Below, piece after piece: positions 30,308-38,723 of a stretch of DNA of 64,000 bases (position 1 is its first letter; every line of letters begins with the position of its first letter). Both the position numbers and the translations under genes were made by a program. The notes under the pieces were generated by a model, which made no database searches, had not been told where the DNA came from, and saw only the letters and a program-made list of their open reading frames with translations. Source of the DNA: Planctomycetota bacterium (lineage in GTDB: Bacteria > Planctomycetota > PLA2 > JAEUHO01); assembly GCA_029259775.1 (NCBI GenBank), contig JAJDEN010000057.1, forward strand, positions 1 to 64,000, written 5' to 3'.

Positions 30308-30901
30308 TCAACTGACCCAGCGCGGCAGGCGATGGCGCAGACGGGCGTCCAGGCCCCAGATCCGCCCCGCGGCCATGAGCGCCAGCGCGAACAGGAGCAT
30401 CATCAGGTACCAGTTGGAGCCGCCCGCCCGCGAGACGGTGAGGAACGGCAGCCCCTTGCAGAGGCCCATCACGGCCATGAGGAGCGCGCCCAGGAACGCC
30501 ATGAGGCGGGTGCCGAGCCCCAGCACCAGGCAGATGCCCAGGAGGGCCTCGAAGATGAGCACCGCGCCGGCGATGAGGTAGGGCGCGCTGCCGCCGAGCC
30601 CGACGCTCTCGATCAGGCTCGAGAACCACGTCAGTTCCCAACCGAGCACGTTGGGCGGGTTGTCGACCGCGTGGCGGACCAGCGGTAGGTAGTCGCCCTC
30701 GGTGAATCGCGTGATGGACTCGCCGGGCGGCAGGCCGGGCTTGATGAGCTTCCAGTGCGCCACGCTGAGGAAGACGGCCCCGGTGAAGACGCGCAGCGAG
30801 ACGAGCGCGACCTTGACGGGCCAGAGGCTGCCGCCGCCGCCCGAAGGCGTGCCGCCCTTCGACGCAGCCTTCTTGCGAGCACTCTTCTTCCTGGCGGCCA
30901 T
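30308..30901 (-). CDS. DoxX-family membrane protein
   Basis: The gene encodes 197 residues with a Lys/Ala-rich cytoplasmic N-terminus (residues 1-27) and four membrane helices. RVFTGAVFLSVAHWKLIKPG and the helix with ICLVLGLGTRLMAFLGALLMAV are typical of the DoxX/DoxD fold. Such proteins are linked to quinone or thiol redox chemistry in some bacteria, but the role here is not known. It heads the ABC transporter gene row and is divergent from the helicase gene, with 49 nt between starts, so the promoters overlap or are very close. Confidence 0.8.
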   Translation of the reverse strand: MAARKKSARKKAASKGGTPSGGGGSLWPVKVALVSLRVFTGAVFLSVAHWKLIKPGLPPGESITRFTEGDYLPLVRHAVDNPPNVLGWELTWFSSLIESVGLGGSAPYLIAGAVLIFEALLGICLVLGLGTRLMAFLGALLMAVMGLCKGLPFLTVSRAGGSNWYLMMLLFALALMAAGRIWGLDARLRHRLPRWVS

Positions 30902-30950
30902 GACGGGGATGGTAGTCGGGCACGGCCGCGCCCCCGCCTAGGATCCCTGG

Positions 30951-33026
30951 ATGCCAAACGACCAGGGCAAGGGCAAGGCCCTCCCCACCACGTTCCGCGG
31001 GCTCACGCTCTTCCCGTTCCAGCGCAAGGCGCTCGACGCCATCTTCTCCGGCCGGAGTGTGGTGGTCGCCGCGCCGACGGGTGCCGGCAAGACGCTCGTC
31101 GCCGACTTCGCGATCGAGCAGGCCCTCTCCCAGGACCGGCGCGTCGTCTACACGTCGCCCATCAAGGCGCTGTCGAACCAGAAGTACCGCGACTTCCGCG
31201 AAGAGTACGGCGAAGAGGCCGTCGGGCTCATGACCGGCGACGTCACGCTCCAGCCCGACGCGCCGTTGCTGATCATGACGACCGAGATCTTCCGCAACAC
31301 GATCTTCGAGGATCCTGCGCGCCTCCACGGCTTCGACTTCGTCATCTTCGACGAGGTCCACTACATCGACGACCGCGACCGTGGCACCGTGTGGGAGGAG
31401 GCGATCATCTACGCGCCGCCGCACATCCGCATCGTGGGCCTCTCGGCGACGGTGCCCAACGTCGCGCAGTTTGCCGCATGGATCGAGCAGGTCCGTGAGC
31501 TGCCTGTGGACGTGATCATCGAAGAGGAGCGCCCCGTCCCGCTCACGCACAAGATCTGGATCCCGGGCCGGGGGCCGCGCGGCCTGGACGAGGTGAAGCG
31601 CTACTTCATCGAGATCGGCAAGCTGAGCGACCGGAGGCGCAATCGTGGAGGCAAGCATCACCGCCAGGAGCGGCGTCCGAACCGCAGGACCGTGGCCCGG
31701 ACCCTCGAGCGCGCCGGGGACGACCTCGTCGATCACCTCACGAAGCGAGATCTCCTGCCGGCCATCTACTTCTGCTTCAGCCGGCGCGACGTCGAGAGCC
31801 TCGCGCGGCGGCACGCCTCGCGCGACCTCCTGACGCTCGACAAGCGCGACCAGATGCTCGCCCTGTTCGACGATCTCGCCACGCGCTACGAGGTTACGGA
31901 CCGTGAGGAGACGCAGTTCCTCCGCAGCATGGCGGCGCGCGGCGTCCTCTTCCACCACGCCGGCATGCTGCCGATCGACAAGGAGATCGTCGAACGTCTG
32001 TTCAACAGCGGGCTCGTGCGACTGCTCTTCGCCACCGAGACGTTCGCCCTGGGCGTGAACATGCCGGCGCGCACCGTCTGCTTCCACGCGCTGAGCAAGT
32101 ACAACGGCATCGCCTTCGGGCCCCTGCTGGCGCGCGAGTACTGGCAGATGGCCGGCCGTGCCGGACGTCAGGGCATCGATACGAAGGGCTGGGTCTTCGC
32201 TCTGCTCGACGAGACCTCGATCACCTTCGACAACCTGTCGTGGTTCCACAGCGGTCGCAGCGAGTCGGTGCAGAGCCGCTTCAACCTCAACTACTCCGGC
32301 GTGCTCAACCTCTTCCGCCGCATCGGTGAGGAGGTGCCGGCTGCGTGGCAGCGCTCGTTCGCACGCTTCCTGCATCAGGCCAAGAAGCCCCAGCGCCCGC
32401 AGGGCAAGAAGGGCAAAAGCCGCCGCGGACGCGACGAACGCGAGGGCGTCGGGTCCCGGATCATCCGGGCCCGCCTCGACATCCTGCGCGAGTACCACTA
32501 CATCGAGGGCAAGGAGCTCACGCGCAAGGGGCTGCTCTGCGCGCACGTCAATGGCTACGAGGTCCCGGTGACCGAGGCCTACGAGGGCGGCTGGATCTTC
32601 CGCTGCGACGCGGTCGAGGTCGCGATGCTCTTCGCCGCGATGGTCTACGAGTCGCGGCCGTCCGACGCCTCCTCCGCGCCGAAGCGCAGACTCAAGGGCA
32701 TCCGCGTGCCGTTCGAGAACCACATGGCGGCGTTCGCCGAGCGCGAGCGCTCAAAGGGCATCCGGGATCCGTTGCGCGGTCCGGACTTCGGCATCGCCGG
32801 CCCGGTCGAACGCTGGGCCGAAGGCGAGACGATCGAGGAGGTCCTCACCCACACGAGCCTCGCGGCCGGGGACTTCGTTCGGGTGCTGCGCATGACGATC
32901 CAGCTCCTGCGTCAGACGGCCCACGCCGTGCCCAAGGGGGATCCCTGCATCCCCGTGCTGCACGACGCGCGCCACCGCATCGACCGGGACGTGGTCGATG
33001 CCCGCCGCCAGCTCGAGCTCGGCTGA
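30951..33026 (+). CDS. Ski2-like DEAD/DEAH-box (DEVH) RNA helicase
   Basis: The gene encodes 691 residues. Walker A APTGAGKT lies at 41-48, motif Ia in TSPIKALSNQKYR, motif II DEVH at 134-137, motif III SAT in GLSATVPN, and motifs IV-VI in the second RecA domain (FATETFALGVNMPARTV, QMAGRAGRQG). The DEVH box and ATETFALGVNMPA place it in the Ski2/Mtr4-like group rather than among the usual bacterial DEAD proteins. A basic insertion (RRRNRGGKHHRQERRPNRR) at about 227-245 could bind RNA. The C-terminal part lacks the full eukaryotic arch. Role: probably RNA unwinding in decay or processing; partner nuclease not seen nearby. Confidence 0.87.
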   Translation: MPNDQGKGKALPTTFRGLTLFPFQRKALDAIFSGRSVVVAAPTGAGKTLVADFAIEQALSQDRRVVYTSPIKALSNQKYRDFREEYGEEAVGLMTGDVTLQPDAPLLIMTTEIFRNTIFEDPARLHGFDFVIFDEVHYIDDRDRGTVWEEAIIYAPPHIRIVGLSATVPNVAQFAAWIEQVRELPVDVIIEEERPVPLTHKIWIPGRGPRGLDEVKRYFIEIGKLSDRRRNRGGKHHRQERRPNRRTVARTLERAGDDLVDHLTKRDLLPAIYFCFSRRDVESLARRHASRDLLTLDKRDQMLALFDDLATRYEVTDREETQFLRSMAARGVLFHHAGMLPIDKEIVERLFNSGLVRLLFATETFALGVNMPARTVCFHALSKYNGIAFGPLLAREYWQMAGRAGRQGIDTKGWVFALLDETSITFDNLSWFHSGRSESVQSRFNLNYSGVLNLFRRIGEEVPAAWQRSFARFLHQAKKPQRPQGKKGKSRRGRDEREGVGSRIIRARLDILREYHYIEGKELTRKGLLCAHVNGYEVPVTEAYEGGWIFRCDAVEVAMLFAAMVYESRPSDASSAPKRRLKGIRVPFENHMAAFAERERSKGIRDPLRGPDFGIAGPVERWAEGETIEEVLTHTSLAAGDFVRVLRMTIQLLRQTAHAVPKGDPCIPVLHDARHRIDRDVVDARRQLELG

Positions 33027-33041
33027 CCCGCGTCGCGGGTC
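33025..33041 (+). terminator. Palindrome overlapping the helicase stop codon
   Basis: GACCCGC (33025-33031) pairs perfectly with GCGGGTC (33035-33041) over a GTC loop, beginning inside the TGA stop of the helicase gene. It may define the 3' end of that mRNA; no T-run follows. Confidence 0.35.
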
Positions 33042-33093
33042 GGTGGGTCGACGGAGGCAGCGCGCCGCGCCGGGACTCTCGTAGGATGGTCGG

Positions 33094-35382
33094 ATGAGCA
33101 CAGGCCCCTCCGACAACGACGCTGGCGACGAGCAGCCTCGGCCGAAGCGCCCGCAGAGGCCGAAGGCGGTGAAGCCGCGGGCCGTCCCCCCCAAGGCCGT
33201 CCCCCCCAAGGCCGTGCCGCCGAAAGCCGTGCCGCCGAAAGCCGTGCGGCCGAAAGCCGTGCCGCCGAAGGCCGTCGCTCCCAAGCCGGTCGCGCGCAAG
33301 GCCGTCGCCCCGAAGGCAGCGCGCCCGGCGGCGGCCAAGCCGAAGGCGGCCAAGCCGAAGGGCGCCAAGCCGAAGGCAGCCCGACCTGTGTCCGCGAAGG
33401 CCGTGCCCGCAAGGGCCCGGCCCGCCAAGCCGAAGGAGGCCGCTCCGGCGGAGGCTCCCAGCCAGAACGCTGCGCTCGCGGAAGAGAGCGTACGCGACAC
33501 GATGGTGGGCAAGACCATCGGCCGCTGCCGCCTCGAGGCGTTGATCGGCCTCGGGCGCACCTCGCGCGTCTACCGCGCTCACTACGAAGCACTCGAGGAC
33601 ACCGTGGCCGTCAAGGTCCTTCGACGGGAGATCGCCGAGAACCCGGTCCTCGTCGAGCGATTCGAGTCCGAGGCGCGCGCAATCGCCAAGGTCGACAACG
33701 AGAACGTGCTGAAGATCTACGACGTCGGCACCACGGACGACGGGCTCTACTACATGGTCGTCGAGCTCTTGGAGGGCGAGGAGATTCTCGACCTCGTGCA
33801 GCGCGAGGGCTCCGTCGAGCCGATGGATGCGCTACGCATCGTGCGGCAGGCAGCCAACGGCCTGCGCGCCGCCCACGCGCACGACCTGGTGCACCGCGAC
33901 ATCAAGCCCCAGAACCTCTTCCTCCTGGAGGACGGCACGGTCAAGGTGGTGGACTTCGGTCTTGCCACGGGCATCGACGACAAGAGCGAGCGCGTCGGCA
34001 CGCCGCACTACATGGCCCCCGAGGTGTGTGAGAGCGCGAAGGCCGAGACGGCGAGCGACATCTACGGCCTCGGGATCGTCCTCTTCCACTTGCTGACGGG
34101 CCAGCCCCCCTACGCGGGGCAGGGCATCAAGCAGATCATGAAGTCCCACATGGCGGCCGTACCGCTGCGCCCGGAGCGCACGGCGATGGGGCTCGCCAAG
34201 GACATTGGCGAGATCGTGCGCCACCTCACGAAGCGCGATCCGCTCATGCGCCCCACCGCCGAGGAACTCGTCCAGGAACTCGACGCCTTCGGTGGCAAGG
34301 CGCTCAAGCAGAAGGAGAGCCTCAAGAAGCGCAGCTCGCGCAGCCGTGCCCGCTCCGCGGTCGCCCGGCGCGAGAAGGCGCGCAAGGGGACGCCCGCCAT
34401 AGCCGCGATCCTCGGGGCCGTCGTCGTGGTCGGCATCATCATTGCGATCGCCTCGAGCGGTGGCGGCGACGGACCGACCACGCCGTCCCGCGATCCGGAA
34501 CCGCACGCAGACGCGGGCGGCCACGGGGCGCAGCCCGAGACCGTCAACCGGCCTCCCCCGGAAACGGCGGACGCGAAGAAGGAGCGCGAGGCGCGCATCG
34601 CCCTGGCTCAGCGGGTCAAGGAGGGCCATGAGGCCCTCGAGCGCGCCGAGCAGTGGGCTCGCAAGAACTGGCACGGGCCGGCCGACACGGCAGCGGTCAT
34701 GTCGAAGTACCGCTACGTGAAGGAGCAATGGAAGAAGCTGCCTCCCGGCGACGAGGCCAAGCAGCGGATGCGTGACATCAAGGCGCGCAAGCTCCACCCG
34801 CACCCCGACCGTGCGTGGTCGAGCGCGGACGACCTTGCCACGGCGCGTGAGGCGTGGAAGCTCGCTCTCCCGCAGATCGAGGCGAAGATCAAGGCGCACG
34901 AGTACCTAGCAGCGCGCGAAATGGTCCCGGAGAGCGTCTCGGACGAGAGCGGCAGCCTCTCGCGCGAACTCGATTTCTGGCGGACGTACACGCAGCAGTT
35001 GGTGGACTACCGCGCGGCGATCCGGCGCGACGTCATCAACATGCCGCAGGATGAGCGCGGCGTCGACACGCCGGACGGCGAGGGCATCGTCCAGCGCGTC
35101 ACCGCGACCGGCTTCAAGGTGAAGATCGCTCGCGGCACGAAGGACTACACCTGGCGTGAGATGGGCCCGTCGGCCATCGCGGACCTGGGCATGCGTACCT
35201 TCAGCGGCAAGTCCGCCGATCTGCTCATCTTGCAGATCGCGTTCGTGTACGCCCACAAGCTGAAGGATCCGTTCTGGGACGCGCAGCTCGAGTTCGGCGT
35301 GACGGCGGGCAACGCACCGCACGAGCGCATGAACAAGACCTACAAGAAGCTCTTCAACGAGTGGGCTGCTGCGAACAAGTAG
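33094..35382 (+). CDS. Transmembrane serine/threonine protein kinase with Ala/Pro/Lys repeat N-terminus
   Basis: The gene encodes 762 residues. The first 130 are low-complexity, with a run of VPPKA pentapeptides then AKPKA units. The kinase domain (about 143-400) has GLGRTSRVYR as its glycine-rich loop, the ATP Lys174 in VAVK, the catalytic HRDIKPQN at 267-274, DFG at 287-289, GTPHYMAPE and SDIYGLGIVL. All catalytic residues are present. A single membrane helix follows at about 434-453. The roughly 300-residue C-terminal part is helical and presumably extracytoplasmic; it has no name I recognise. This is the usual layout of planctomycete and actinobacterial Hanks-type receptor kinases. It phosphorylates unknown cytoplasmic targets. 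No phosphatase gene is adjacent. Confidence 0.92.
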   Translation: MSTGPSDNDAGDEQPRPKRPQRPKAVKPRAVPPKAVPPKAVPPKAVPPKAVRPKAVPPKAVAPKPVARKAVAPKAARPAAAKPKAAKPKGAKPKAARPVSAKAVPARARPAKPKEAAPAEAPSQNAALAEESVRDTMVGKTIGRCRLEALIGLGRTSRVYRAHYEALEDTVAVKVLRREIAENPVLVERFESEARAIAKVDNENVLKIYDVGTTDDGLYYMVVELLEGEEILDLVQREGSVEPMDALRIVRQAANGLRAAHAHDLVHRDIKPQNLFLLEDGTVKVVDFGLATGIDDKSERVGTPHYMAPEVCESAKAETASDIYGLGIVLFHLLTGQPPYAGQGIKQIMKSHMAAVPLRPERTAMGLAKDIGEIVRHLTKRDPLMRPTAEELVQELDAFGGKALKQKESLKKRSSRSRARSAVARREKARKGTPAIAAILGAVVVVGIIIAIASSGGGDGPTTPSRDPEPHADAGGHGAQPETVNRPPPETADAKKEREARIALAQRVKEGHEALERAEQWARKNWHGPADTAAVMSKYRYVKEQWKKLPPGDEAKQRMRDIKARKLHPHPDRAWSSADDLATAREAWKLALPQIEAKIKAHEYLAAREMVPESVSDESGSLSRELDFWRTYTQQLVDYRAAIRRDVINMPQDERGVDTPDGEGIVQRVTATGFKVKIARGTKDYTWREMGPSAIADLGMRTFSGKSADLLILQIAFVYAHKLKDPFWDAQLEFGVTAGNAPHERMNKTYKKLFNEWAAANK

Positions 35383-35405
35383 GCGGGCCAACCGCCAGTT
35401 GCTGT

Positions 35406-35777
35406 GGGGGCGACCCTTGTGGTCGCCCGAGCGCGTCCTGCCACGTCGGGACTTACCACGTAGGGGCGGCCCTTGTGGCCGCCCGCCACCACGGTGAACC
35501 GCGCGCGGTGTCGGTTGCGCAGCGAACGCAGCCCGCGTGGATTGGGGCGCCTGCGGCGTTCGACGGAGGGCGACCACAAGAGTCGCCCGCCACCACGGTG
35601 AACCGCGCGCGGTGTCGGTTGCGCAGCGAACGCAGCCCGCGTGGACTGGGGCGCCTGCGGCGTTCGACGGAGGGCGACCACAAGGGTCGCCCCTACCCGT
35701 AAGGGCACACGACGGAGGAAGCGTCCCGGGCGACCACAAGGGTCGCCCCTACCCGGGGCGTCGCTCCGCGACGCCCC
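35406..35777. repeat. Cluster of six REP-like palindromes
   Basis: This gene-free stretch (35383-35776, about 390 nt) is filled by short hairpins. Five share the form GGGCGACC-5 nt-GGTCGCCC: 35408-35428, 35464-35484, 35568-35588, 35672-35692 and 35728-35748. The second copy reads GGGCGGCC...GGCCGCCC, changing both arms together. A sixth variant, GGGGCGTCG...CGACGCCCC (35755-35777), reaches the stop codon of the next gene. Compensatory change argues that the folded form is kept. They resemble the interspersed REP-type palindromes of many GC-rich genomes and may act as transcript ends, mRNA stabilisers or mobile miniature elements. Confidence 0.8.
35481..35688. repeat. Tandem duplication of a 104-nt unit
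   Basis: Copies at 35481-35584 and 35585-35688 differ at two positions only (one T/C and one A/G). Each copy contains one REP-like palindrome arm set and a GC-rich core including CGAACGCAGCCCGCGTGGA. The near-identity marks a recent duplication. Confidence 0.9.
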
Positions 35778-36148
35778 TACGGCCGATACCCGACCATCGC
35801 CGTCACCAACACCACGACGTAGACCGGCAGGAACACGATGTAGAGCTTCTTGTGGAGCGGGTGTCGGAGGGCGCCCGTCACCGAGACCAGGACCATCAGG
35901 CCCACGGCCCCATAGGCCGCCGCGCGGTGGAATCGGACCACGTCAGGCAGGCGTTCGTCCACGCGCCAATCCCAGAGCCAGGCGCCCAGGAGCACCACGG
36001 CAATGCCGCCCAGGCTCAGCGCCATCCCCGTGATGCCCCAGCGCTTGTGGACAGGCGTATCCAAGCGGCTCTGGAACGCCTTCAGGAAGCAGACCAGGCC
36101 CGCGGCCATCACGAGGAGGTAGGTGAAGTAGAGGACCGGGGAGGGCAT
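35777..36148 (-). CDS. Small four-helix membrane protein with conserved-looking histidines
   Basis: The gene encodes 123 residues with four predicted membrane helices (about 5-23, 40-60, 72-90, 100-120). Histidines lie at helix edges (PVHKRWG, VRFHRAAAYG, RHPLHKKLY), reminiscent of small haem-binding or DUF420/cytochrome-like membrane proteins, but I cannot assign a family. Its TAG stop overlaps the end of the sixth REP-like palindrome. It is divergent from the tRNA-Gly promoter region. Function unknown. Confidence 0.65.
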   Translation of the reverse strand: MPSPVLYFTYLLVMAAGLVCFLKAFQSRLDTPVHKRWGITGMALSLGGIAVVLLGAWLWDWRVDERLPDVVRFHRAAAYGAVGLMVLVSVTGALRHPLHKKLYIVFLPVYVVVLVTAMVGYRP

Positions 36149-36200
36149 GGAGGCGGATGCTACCCCCGGGGTCGTGATTCAGAGACGCGCGGGGCGGGAC

Positions 36201-36228
36201 TTGACGGCGCGGGGGGCAGGCGTACCCT
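36201..36228 (+). promoter_or_regulatory. Sigma70-type promoter of tRNA-Gly
   Basis: TTGACG (36201-36206) and TACCCT (36223-36228) are separated by 16 nt. The start of transcription would fall about 5 nt before the tRNA. The -35 box is close to consensus and the -10 is moderate. Confidence 0.6.
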
Positions 36229-36240
36229 TCTCCCCCACAC

Positions 36241-36315
36241 GCGGCCGTAGCTCAGTGGCAGAGCTCAACCTTGCCAAGGTTGATGTCGTCGGTTCGAATC
36301 CGATCGGCCGCTCCA
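36241..36315 (+). tRNA. tRNA-Gly (GCC anticodon)
   Basis: The sequence folds as a full cloverleaf. The 7-bp acceptor stem is GCGGCCG with CGGCCGC, the D arm contains AGCTCAGTGGCAGAGCT, the anticodon stem CAACC/GGTTG closes the loop TTGCCAA with GCC at positions 34-36, and the T arm contains GGTTCGAATCC. The discriminator T is followed by an encoded CCA at 36313-36315. It decodes GGC and GGT glycine codons. Confidence 0.97.
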
Positions 36316-36320
36316 GTTCC

Positions 36321-36358
36321 CCGCACCCCGCCGATTTCGGCGGGGTGCGGTTCTTTTT
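36321..36358 (+). terminator. Rho-independent terminator after tRNA-Gly
   Basis: A perfect 12-bp stem, CCGCACCCCGCC (36321-36332) with GGCGGGGTGCGG (36339-36350), has a GATTTC loop and is followed by TTCTTTTT. It begins 6 nt after the tRNA CCA end. Confidence 0.95.
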
Positions 36359-36380
36359 GGCCCTTTGCAGGTATCCGTTG

Positions 36381-36704
36381 ATGACCGCCGGCACAGCTCC
36401 CCTCACGCGCGTCGAGGACAGCGGCATCCACGGCAAGGGCCTCTTCGCGACTGCGAACATCCCGGCCGACACGTTGATCATGTCGATCGAGGGCAAGAAG
36501 ACGTCCAAGGACGGCATCTACGTCATCTGGATCGAGACCGACGACGGCCCGGAGGGCTTCGAGATCACGAGCGACGCCCGCTACGTGAACCACGACGCGA
36601 ACCCGAACGCGATCTTCTACGACGACGAGCTGTGGTCGCTGCGCCGCATCCGCAAGGGCGAAGAGATCACGCACCACTACGGGGACGACTGGAACGAGCT
36701 CTAG
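36381..36704 (+). CDS. Small SET-domain protein (lysine-methyltransferase-like)
   Basis: The gene encodes 107 residues, almost exactly a bare SET core without pre- or post-SET cysteines. Motifs are GIHGKGLFA at about 13-21 (SAM-binding side), NHDANPNA near residues 73-80, and EEITHHYGDDW at the end, equivalent to the ELTYDY motif that closes the active site. It would transfer methyl groups from SAM to a protein lysine; bacterial substrates of such mini-SET proteins are largely unknown. It lies just after the tRNA-Gly terminator and must have its own promoter. A longer upstream start would cross the terminator and tRNA, so the ATG at 36381 is used. Confidence 0.85.
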   Translation: MTAGTAPLTRVEDSGIHGKGLFATANIPADTLIMSIEGKKTSKDGIYVIWIETDDGPEGFEITSDARYVNHDANPNAIFYDDELWSLRRIRKGEEITHHYGDDWNEL

Positions 36705-36847
36705 GGCGACCCATCGCAGTCGACACGCCTGAATCGTCCAGCCACCTGACCTACGACCCCGCCTGCACGGCCCCCCTGGCGCGAACCCCGAGCGCGGGCA
36801 TAATGTCCGTTCAGGGCTGGACACGGACACAGTGTAGGAACCCCCGC

Positions 36848-38653
36848 ATGCGACGCTCCCTCTCCGTCCTCGTCGTCTTGGCTTTCCTCGCCGCCTGTGG
36901 TGGTGGCAGCGGCGGCGCCGGCCTCCCGCCCCTCGAGGTCAAGTTCCTCGACCTCGGCACGGTCGCTTCGAATGCGTCGACCGTCTTCCAGATCACCATC
37001 GAGAACCGCTTCAACGATGCCGCGACGGTGACCGAGGTCGGCAGCGACCCGGGCCTCATCGCGGCCGGCGGCCAGCTCCCGCTCGTGTTGCCCGCCGGCG
37101 CCTCCGTGAACATCAACGTGCTGATCACGCCCCCGAGTGCGGGGCTCTTCACGGGCGACGCGGTCTTCGTCGTCGACGCCGGGGGCGCCAGCGAAGCCCA
37201 GATCACGACCGTGAGCGCGACCGTCGAACTGACCAGCGCCTCGGTGAACCTCGCTTCGCTCGACTTCGGTGACGTCCTCCCAGGGACGACGGCGGACCGC
37301 ACGCTCATCGTGAACAACACGACGTCGGCCAGCACCCTCACGCTCGCGGGGATGACGGCGCCGAACGCCGCGTTCTCGATCGTCTCGCCCGCGCTGCCGG
37401 CCTTCATCTCCGCAGGACAGAGTCAGGTCGTGACGGTCCGCTACGCCCCGACCGGTCCCGGCGCTCCCACCGGGCAACTGACGCTCGACATCAACGCGAG
37501 CAACGGCCCCTTCCAGGTGTTCGCGCAGGCCACATCCGGCGGCCAGGAGGTCGTCGACTTCGGCACCGTGAACTTCGACGGCGGCGGCGACACGGCCGAG
37601 CTGTCGTTCGACGTCCCGGCCGACGCCATCTCCTTCATGATCGAAGCCACGACGGCGGCGAGTACCTCTCTCGGCCTGCGGTTGCTGACGGGCCCCGGCG
37701 GCAAGGTCTACGAGAACGAGCAGCTCACGGGCGCCTACATCTGGTCCGCACAGCAGGAGATCTTCAATCAGCAGGTGCCGAACACCGACCGCACGAACGT
37801 GCAGTTGGTTCCCGGGGGCGGGACCTACAAGCTGAAGCTCCTGCGCTGGTCCGGTGGCGCCGGCTCCTGCGACATCCGCGTCATCATCGAGCGCCGACCG
37901 AAGGCGGGCACCGACGTCATCGCGACGCTCGACCTCAACGTCTTCCTGGCCGCCGGCATCGCACCGACGGCGGCGACGGCGGCCAACGACAACACGCTCC
38001 AGGCCGTCTTCACGCAGATGAACACCATCCTGAGCTCGCAGGGCGTCGCGCTCGGCGACATCGACTACTACGACGTCACGGACACGCAGTACGACGACGT
38101 CACGTTCGCCGAGTTCGGACCGATGCTGAAGCTCAGCTCCGCGGCGAACGAGACCCGCCTGAGCCTGTTCTTCGTTCGCGAGGCGATCGGCGGCGGCATC
38201 CTGGGGGTCTCGCCGACTCTCGGTGGACCCGCCCTCCTCGGCACCGAGCTCTCCGGCGTCATGGCGCTCTACACCAACCAGTTCAGCCCGCAGTTCATCG
38301 GGCTCGTGGCCGCGCACGAGCTGGGTCACTTCCTGGGTCTGGCGCACACGACCGAGCAGAACGGCGCGTGGGACGACATCACCGACACGGCGCAGTGTCC
38401 GGCGACGGGCACGAACGGCACCTGCCCGACGGCGGGGGGCGGCTACCTCATGCACTGGCAGGCCGTCGGCGGCACGACGATCACCAACGGCCAGGCCGGC
38501 GTCCTGCGCGGCCATCCCTTCCTTGACGCGCGCCTCCTGGGCGGCAACCCGCTGCAGGCGAAGCCCGCGGCCCAGGCCATCGCCATCGACCCGAACGCGC
38601 CGCAGAACTGGTGCGGAACGTGCCAGTGCAACCATCGCGTGAAGGTGAAGTAG
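36848..38653 (+). CDS. Metzincin-like zinc metallopeptidase lipoprotein with choice-of-anchor-D-type Ig domains
   Basis: The gene encodes 601 residues. The ATG at 36848 opens a lipoprotein signal with the lipobox FLAAC. Two ASPM/SPD-2/Hydin-type beta domains (choice-of-anchor D) cover about residues 30-230 (PLEVKFLDLGTV..., LDFGDVLPGTTADRTLIVNN). A beta-sandwich of pre-peptidase type follows at about 235-340. The peptidase core has HELGHFLGLAH at 490-500, the complete metzincin zinc site, and a Met-turn candidate at Met535 in GYLMHW. It should be an extracellular, membrane-anchored protease. The last residues hold a CGTCQCN cysteine cluster. It is convergent with the HEAT-repeat gene downstream. 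Confidence 0.85.
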   Translation: MRRSLSVLVVLAFLAACGGGSGGAGLPPLEVKFLDLGTVASNASTVFQITIENRFNDAATVTEVGSDPGLIAAGGQLPLVLPAGASVNINVLITPPSAGLFTGDAVFVVDAGGASEAQITTVSATVELTSASVNLASLDFGDVLPGTTADRTLIVNNTTSASTLTLAGMTAPNAAFSIVSPALPAFISAGQSQVVTVRYAPTGPGAPTGQLTLDINASNGPFQVFAQATSGGQEVVDFGTVNFDGGGDTAELSFDVPADAISFMIEATTAASTSLGLRLLTGPGGKVYENEQLTGAYIWSAQQEIFNQQVPNTDRTNVQLVPGGGTYKLKLLRWSGGAGSCDIRVIIERRPKAGTDVIATLDLNVFLAAGIAPTAATAANDNTLQAVFTQMNTILSSQGVALGDIDYYDVTDTQYDDVTFAEFGPMLKLSSAANETRLSLFFVREAIGGGILGVSPTLGGPALLGTELSGVMALYTNQFSPQFIGLVAAHELGHFLGLAHTTEQNGAWDDITDTAQCPATGTNGTCPTAGGGYLMHWQAVGGTTITNGQAGVLRGHPFLDARLLGGNPLQAKPAAQAIAIDPNAPQNWCGTCQCNHRVKVK

Positions 38654-38723
38654 GTAGGCCCAACCGACACGGCGCGTCGGCTACTGCGCTCGCACCGGGG
38701 AGACCCCTGTCTCGTGACGCTAC

